From Pseudomonadota bacterium (GTDB lineage Bacteria; Pseudomonadota; Alphaproteobacteria; Acetobacterales; Acetobacteraceae), in the NCBI GenBank assembly GCA_023390705.1, contig JAEWCI010000300.1, forward strand, positions 1 to 10,851: 10,851 bases of DNA, read 5' to 3'. The first letter of the stretch is position 1. Each line of letters starts with the position of its first letter. The notes below the pieces were generated by a model. That model saw only the letters and a list, made by a program, of their open reading frames with translations. It searched no databases and was not told where the DNA came from. A program made the position numbers and the translations under genes. Below are positions 7,898-10,851 of this stretch, one piece after another.

Positions 7898-8155
7898 ATG
7901 AGACGCGCAACCCAGGTGAGCCTGGTGCTGATGACCGGCACCGCCGTGGCGCTGGGCCTTTCCACCTGCGGCGGTTCCTCGGCCGAATGCCAGGAGGCGC
8001 GGGCCGCTGGCCGGCCGGATGCCGAGCAGGTCTGCGCGCGGTCCTCCTCGTCCTCCTCGCGGAGCGGGTCGTCCTCCTCGGGCCGCTCCTGGTTCGGTTC
8101 CAGCAGCAGCGCGCGGGGCGGCTTCGGCGGCAGCGCGCATGCCGTGGGCGGCTAG
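7898..8155 (+). CDS. Small Ser-rich YgiB-like (DUF1190-type) putative lipoprotein
   Basis: This 85-residue protein starts MRRATQVSLVLMTGTAVALG, a signal sequence ending in L21-S22-T23-C24, an imperfect lipobox because Thr is unusual before the cysteine. After C31 and C46 comes a low-complexity Ser/Arg/Gly tract (49-72) containing SWFGSSSS, then ARGGFGGS and a C-terminal Gly-Gly. As I recall them, E. coli YgiB-family lipoproteins also have a cysteine-bearing N-terminal part and a late RGGFG motif; this chain is far shorter and would be a minimal version. The next gene, a YgiC-type ligase, starts 6 bp after the stop, the same order as E. coli ygiB-ygiC, which supports the call. No Shine-Dalgarno site precedes the ATG, so the transcript may be leaderless or weakly translated. 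Function is unknown. Confidence 0.7.
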   Translation: MRRATQVSLVLMTGTAVALGLSTCGGSSAECQEARAAGRPDAEQVCARSSSSSSRSGSSSSGRSWFGSSSSARGGFGGSAHAVGG

Positions 8156-8161
8156 GCGGCA

Positions 8162-9286
8162 ATGCGGCGGATGGCGCTGGAGCCACGGCCGGACTGGCGG
8201 GAGCGGGCGCGCCGCCTGGGCTTCGCCTTTGCCGAGATCGACGGCCACCCCTATTGGGACGAGACCGCCTGCTACCGCTTCACCGCCGCCGAGGTGGACG
8301 CGCTGGAGGAGGCCACGGCGGCGCTGGAGGCGCTGGTGCGGCAGGGGGTGGAGCATGCCATCCGCTGGAACCGCCGCGCGGAACTCCGCATCCCCCAAGC
8401 CGCCTGGACCCTGGCGAAGCGCTCCTGGGAGCGGCAGGAGCCGAGCATCTACGGCCGGATGGATTTGCGCTGGGACGGCAGCGGCCCGCCCTTGCTGCTG
8501 GAATATAATGCCGAGACCCCGACCGCGCTCTACGAGGCCGCTGTGGTGCAGTGGGAATGGCTGGCCTGTGCCTTCCCGGCGGAGGACCAGTTCAACTCGC
8601 TCCATGAGGCGCTGATCGCCGCCTGGCCGGGGATGCGCCTGCCGCCTGTGGTGCATTTCGCCTGCGCCGGCGGCTCGGCCGAGGATCGCGGCACGGTGGA
8701 CTACCTGCGCGACACCGCGATTCAGGCCGGGCTCACCGCGCCCTTCCTGGAAATGGCCGGGATCGGCTGGGACGGCAGCGGCTTCCGCGACCAGGAGGAA
8801 CAGCCGATCACCGCGCTGTTCAAGCTCTACCCCTGGGACTGGCTGCTGGCCGAACCCTTCGGCGCGCATGTCGGCAAGGCGGCGACGCGCTGGGTCGAGC
8901 CTGCCTGGCGGATGATCCCGGCCAACAAGGGCTTCCTCGCGCTGCTCTGGCAGCTTTTTCCCGGCCACCCCAACCTGCTGCCGGCCTTCCTGGAACCCGG
9001 CCGCACCGGCGGGCGGGAGATCGGCAAGCCCTTCTGGGGGCGGGAAGGGGCGAACATCACCGCGCCGGGGATCGACACGCCCGGCCCCTACGGCAACCAG
9101 CCGCGCGTCTGGCAGCAATGGGCGGAGTTGCCCTGCTTCGAGGGCCGCTACCCGGTGCTGGGCAGCTGGGTGATCGCCGGGGCGCCGCACGGCCTGGGCA
9201 TCGGCGTGGATGCCGGCCCCATCACCACCGATGCCAGCCGCTTCCTGCCGCATTTCTTCACCCCGGAGACCGTGACCAAGCCATGA
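8162..9286 (+). CDS. YgiC/YjfC-type ATP-grasp ligase, glutathionylspermidine synthetase family
   Basis: This is a 374-residue cytoplasmic protein matching the C-terminal synthetase domain of glutathionylspermidine synthetase. It lacks the N-terminal CHAP amidase domain of the bifunctional enzyme, as in E. coli YgiC and YjfC. The family joins a carboxylate to an amine using ATP; the true substrates of stand-alone members are not established. Conserved blocks include RPDWRERARRLGF (9-21), GRMD (98-101) with LLLEYNAETPT (111-121), giving the R-x-D and E-x-N metal/phosphate-binding pattern (R99, D101, E114, N116). Further blocks are DQFNSL, SAEDRGTVDYL (172-182), FKLYPWDW, RWVEPAW-x5-NKG, HPNLLPAF, KPFWGREGAN (289-298) and the closing SRFLPHFF. 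The start at 8162 has only a weak AGGCGG; an ATG at 8171 is an alternative. It is 6 bp after the YgiB-like gene and overlaps a small ORF at ATGA. Confidence 0.93.
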   Translation: MRRMALEPRPDWRERARRLGFAFAEIDGHPYWDETACYRFTAAEVDALEEATAALEALVRQGVEHAIRWNRRAELRIPQAAWTLAKRSWERQEPSIYGRMDLRWDGSGPPLLLEYNAETPTALYEAAVVQWEWLACAFPAEDQFNSLHEALIAAWPGMRLPPVVHFACAGGSAEDRGTVDYLRDTAIQAGLTAPFLEMAGIGWDGSGFRDQEEQPITALFKLYPWDWLLAEPFGAHVGKAATRWVEPAWRMIPANKGFLALLWQLFPGHPNLLPAFLEPGRTGGREIGKPFWGREGANITAPGIDTPGPYGNQPRVWQQWAELPCFEGRYPVLGSWVIAGAPHGLGIGVDAGPITTDASRFLPHFFTPETVTKP

Positions 9287-9438
9287 AGCCGACCTGCGAG
9301 AAACCCGACTTGCGGCCCGCGCAGCCGGCCGGACACGCTTCCGCGCGCCACCGCGATTGCGGCGAAGCCCAGGGCGCGGAGCACGGGCCGGCGATCGAGG
9401 CCGCCGTTCCGCGGCAGCGCGGAGGCAACACGCAGTGA
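9283..9438 (+). CDS. Possible 51-residue small protein bridging the ligase and DUF350 genes
   Basis: An ATG at 9283 overlaps the ligase stop as ATGA, and the frame ends in a TGA that overlaps the GTG start of the DUF350 gene as GTGA at 9435-9438. The ORF therefore fills the gap exactly, the usual geometry of translationally coupled genes. About 44 of its 51 sense codons end in G or C, in line with the neighbours. Against it, the peptide (MKPTCEKPDLRPAQPAGHAS onward, ending RGGNTQ) is hydrophilic and rich in Ala, Arg and His, resembles nothing I know, and has no separate ribosome binding site. It could equally be non-coding. Confidence 0.3.
   Translation: MKPTCEKPDLRPAQPAGHASARHRDCGEAQGAEHGPAIEAAVPRQRGGNTQ
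9421..9425 (+). promoter_or_regulatory. Shine-Dalgarno site deciding a GTG start
   Basis: GGAGG lies 9 nt before the GTG at 9435 and is the only strong site near the DUF350 reading frame. An in-frame ATG further upstream at 9357 would add an Arg-rich N-terminus that is unlike the family. Confidence 0.7.
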
Positions 9439-9836
9439 GCAGCCTTGCCGCCCTGCCGGGCTTCCTCTCCCACTTCATCGCCGGCCTGGTGCTGCTGGCG
9501 CTTTCCGTATTCGCCTATGTGCGCTTCACCCCGCACAACGAATTGGCGCTGATCCGCCAGGGCAATGCCTGCGCCGCGGTCGCGCTGGGCGGGGCCATCA
9601 TCGGCTTCGCGCTGCCGATCGGCTCGGCCGTCTCGCATTCCGCCAACCTGCTGGATGCGGTGGTGTGGTCCGTGGTGGCGCTGCTGGCGCAGGCCATCGC
9701 CTTCACCCTGGTGGAGCGCGTGCTGCTGCCCGGCTGGCGGGAGGCGATGCTGCGCAGCGAGATGTCCTATGCGGTGATGGGGGCGGCAGTGGCCATCGCG
9801 GTGGGCATCCTCAACGCCGCCTGCCTGACGCCGTAG
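9435..9836 (+). CDS. DUF350 (YjfL/UPF0719-like) membrane protein
   Basis: This is a 133-residue inner-membrane protein with four hydrophobic segments (about 11-30, 46-64, 73-95 and 111-129). Between the first two is FTPHNELALIRQGN (31-44), a block typical of DUF350 proteins such as E. coli YjfL. The second segment carries ALGGAIIGFALPIGSA, and the chain ends in GILNAACLTP, also as in YjfL. The molecular function of DUF350 is not known; in E. coli yjfL sits beside a DUF1190 lipoprotein (yjfM) and an ATP-grasp ligase (yjfC), the same set as here. The GTG start is supported by a strong Shine-Dalgarno site and by the typical length. The last base of its TAG stop is also the first base of the tandem repeat that follows. 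Confidence 0.88.
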   Translation: MSSLAALPGFLSHFIAGLVLLALSVFAYVRFTPHNELALIRQGNACAAVALGGAIIGFALPIGSAVSHSANLLDAVVWSVVALLAQAIAFTLVERVLLPGWREAMLRSEMSYAVMGAAVAIAVGILNAACLTP

Positions 9837-9947
9837 CGTGATCGCTTGAGGCGGTCCGCCGAAAAGCGTGAATCACGCGGCAAGACAGATCTGAGCGTGA
9901 TCGCTCGAGACGGTTCGCCGGAAAGCGCGAATTACGCGACAGGACGG
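9836..9947. repeat. Two tandem copies of a palindromic intergenic repeat
   Basis: Copy 1 (9836-9888) and copy 2 (9895-9947) are 53-bp direct repeats with a 59-bp period. They differ at 9 positions, all transitions. Copy 1 folds into a long imperfect hairpin: outer arms GCGTGAT (9836-9842) and ATCACGC (9872-9878), then CGCTT with AAGCG (9843-9847 and 9864-9868), then GGCGG-T-CCGCC (9850-9860). Copy 2 is more decayed. The form resembles REP/BIME-type dispersed repeats and may also help end transcription of the plus-strand operon. Confidence 0.8.
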
Positions 9948-9951
9948 AAAG

Positions 9952-9995
9952 CCGGATCATGACCGGTGCAGATGGATGCGCCAGTCATGATCCGG
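9952..9995. terminator. 12-bp perfect inverted repeat between convergent genes
   Basis: CCGGATCATGAC at 9952-9963 is the exact reverse complement of GTCATGATCCGG at 9984-9995, with a 20-nt loop. It ends 4 bp before the last codon of the SDR gene (stop at 10000-10002) and lies directly after the tandem palindromic repeats. It may be a bidirectional terminator or the last part of a composite repeat element. No T-run is present. Confidence 0.55.
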
Positions 9996-9999
9996 GCCG

Positions 10000-10731
10000 C
10001 TACAGGGAAGCGCCGCCGTCTATGGCCAGTTCCGAACCCGTCATGTAGGCGCTGTCGTCGGAGAGCAGGTAGAGCACCAGCTTCGCCACTTCCTCCGCCG
10101 TGCCCTGGCGGCGCAGCGGCACGCCCAGCAGCCGGCGCTCGTTCTCCTCCGGCGTGCGCACATCCAGCATCGGCGTGGCGATCGGCCCGGGATGCACGGA
10201 GTTCACCCGGATGTTGCGCGGCGCCAGGTCCAGCGCCGCCGCCTTGGTCATGCCACGCAACGCCCATTTCGTCGCGCTGTAGGCGATGGCGCCGGGCGAG
10301 CCGCGCAGTCCGGCGGTGGAGGAGATGTTGACGATGGAGCCGCCGCCGGCGCGTTCCATCGCCGGCACCACCGCCTGCATGCCGAGAAAGCAGCCAAGCT
10401 GGTTCACCCGCATGTGGCGCTCGAACAATTCGGCATCGGTCTGCATCAGCGGCTTCGGGACATAGATGCCGGCATTGTTGACCAGCCCGTGCAGCCCGCC
10501 CAGCGTCTCGGCCGCCGCCACGGCGCCGGCCCAGTCCTCCGCGCGGGTCACGTCCTGGCGCAGGAAGACCGCGGCGGGGCCAAGTTCGCGCGCCAGCGCC
10601 GCGCCCTCATCCTCCAGCACGTCGCCAAGCACGACCTTCGCGCCCTCGGCCACCAGCATGCGCGCTTCCGCCGCCCCCTGGCCGCGGGCGCCGCCCGAGA
10701 TCAGCACCACCTTGCCACCGAACCGCGCCAT
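10000..10731 (-). CDS. SDR family NAD(P)-dependent oxidoreductase
   Basis: This classical short-chain dehydrogenase has 243 residues, the usual length. The dinucleotide-binding turn is SGGARGQG (12-19), with Ser where Thr is usual. Asp37 at the end of the second strand suggests preference for NAD(H). NNAG is at 85-88, Asn110, Ser138, Tyr151 and Lys155 form the catalytic tetrad, and HPGPIATPM (180-188) is the PG motif. The chain ends DGGASL. Stretches such as GGGSIVNISS, YSATKWALRG and RVNSVHPG resemble the 3-alpha/20-beta-hydroxysteroid dehydrogenase branch, often auto-named glucose 1-dehydrogenase; the real substrate is unknown. The start at 10731 has AGGAGGAA just before it and gives the standard N-terminus; the open frame up to 10845 is an unsupported extension. 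It likely follows the truncated edge gene in one transcript. Confidence 0.93.
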   Translation of the reverse strand: MARFGGKVVLISGGARGQGAAEARMLVAEGAKVVLGDVLEDEGAALARELGPAAVFLRQDVTRAEDWAGAVAAAETLGGLHGLVNNAGIYVPKPLMQTDAELFERHMRVNQLGCFLGMQAVVPAMERAGGGSIVNISSTAGLRGSPGAIAYSATKWALRGMTKAAALDLAPRNIRVNSVHPGPIATPMLDVRTPEENERRLLGVPLRRQGTAEEVAKLVLYLLSDDSAYMTGSELAIDGGASL

Positions 10732-10734
10732 GGC

Positions 10735-10742
10735 TTCCTCCT
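10735..10742 (-). promoter_or_regulatory. Strong Shine-Dalgarno site for the SDR gene
   Basis: The minus strand reads AGGAGGAA, with the GGAGG core 5 nt before the ATG at 10731. This rules in the 243-residue form over longer starts in the same frame. Confidence 0.8.
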
Positions 10743-10771
10743 GCCTGTTCGCCGGGAGAGTGGCATCGCCT

Positions 10772-10851
10772 TCAGTGGCGGTGAAGCTGTGCCGGTGATC
10801 CGGCCAAATACTCCCCCGCGAATTCCCAGGGCTGCGGCTGCACATGAAGGC
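10772..10851 (-). CDS. Probable 3' end of a gene truncated by the right edge
   Basis: One minus-strand frame entering from the right edge reads LHVQPQPWEFAGEYLAGSPA and a few more residues, then stops at TGA (10774-10772). The peptide has an ordinary protein composition, and the stop lies 40 bp before the SDR start, a spacing normal for an operon. The other two frames give Ser/Arg-rich strings that look like shadows. With only 26 codons the family cannot be named. Confidence 0.4.
   Translation of the reverse strand, partial: LHVQPQPWEFAGEYLAGSPAQLHRH

Noticed and set aside
8041..8112. TCC/TCG-rich tract as a microsatellite or phase-variable repeat
   Set aside because: It is an interrupted Ser-codon run inside the small lipoprotein gene, with no long perfect repeat unit that would suggest slippage.
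8162..9286. Bifunctional glutathionylspermidine synthetase/amidase
   Set aside because: There is no CHAP amidase domain or room for one upstream; the preceding gene stops 6 bp before. Only the synthetase-type domain is present, so glutathionylspermidine synthesis is not claimed.
6431..9478. A minus-strand frame open for about 1,015 codons
   Set aside because: It runs antisense to the ligase and the small lipoprotein gene and out of frame through the MFS and TRIC-like genes. Its product is Arg/Ala/Gly/His-rich with no domain. Such frames are common in GC-rich DNA because stop codons are rare.
9836..9947. CRISPR array
   Set aside because: There are only two imperfect units with a 6-nt gap, no spacer-length unique sequence and no cas genes. 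It is a palindromic intergenic repeat.

Overview
The window is GC-rich (roughly 70%) and strongly biased to G or C at third codon positions. It has well-formed Shine-Dalgarno sites and carries Bug/TctC-type solute receptors, Tat-like signal peptides and a Cache-domain histidine kinase of the 'GGVAHDF' type. This fits an alphaproteobacterium, most likely Roseomonas or a related member of the Acetobacteraceae. The taxonomic placement is inferred from style, not from a marker gene. No rRNA, tRNA, CRISPR array, insertion sequence or phage gene was seen.

Left part (1-3735): a possible truncated minus-strand gene sits at the left edge. Next comes a minus-strand Leu/Ile/Val-type ABC substrate-binding protein (225-1436) with no permease or ATPase genes in view. 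It is divergent from an orphan membrane histidine kinase (1757-3544) across a 320-bp intergenic region. The kinase converges on the next block across about 190 bp holding two hairpins.

Middle part (3736-7818): four minus-strand genes, in transcription order an Fsr-like MFS transporter, a TRIC/YicG (UPF0126) membrane protein, and two tandem paralogous Bug/TctC receptors. No TctA or TctB membrane partner is visible.

Right part (7898-9836): a plus-strand module of a small Ser-rich YgiB-like (DUF1190-type) lipoprotein, a YgiC/YjfC-type ATP-grasp amide ligase related to glutathionylspermidine synthetase, and a YjfL-type DUF350 membrane protein with a GTG start. A possible 51-codon ORF fits exactly between the last two through ATGA and GTGA overlaps. 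The same family set occurs in E. coli ygiBC and yjfLMC, and its biochemical role is not settled. This module is the most interesting part of the window.

The DUF350 stop codon runs straight into two tandem copies of a degenerate palindromic repeat and then a 12-bp perfect inverted repeat. Together these separate it from a convergent NAD(P)-dependent SDR dehydrogenase (10000-10731). Upstream of the SDR, the right edge probably cuts the last 26 codons of another minus-strand gene.
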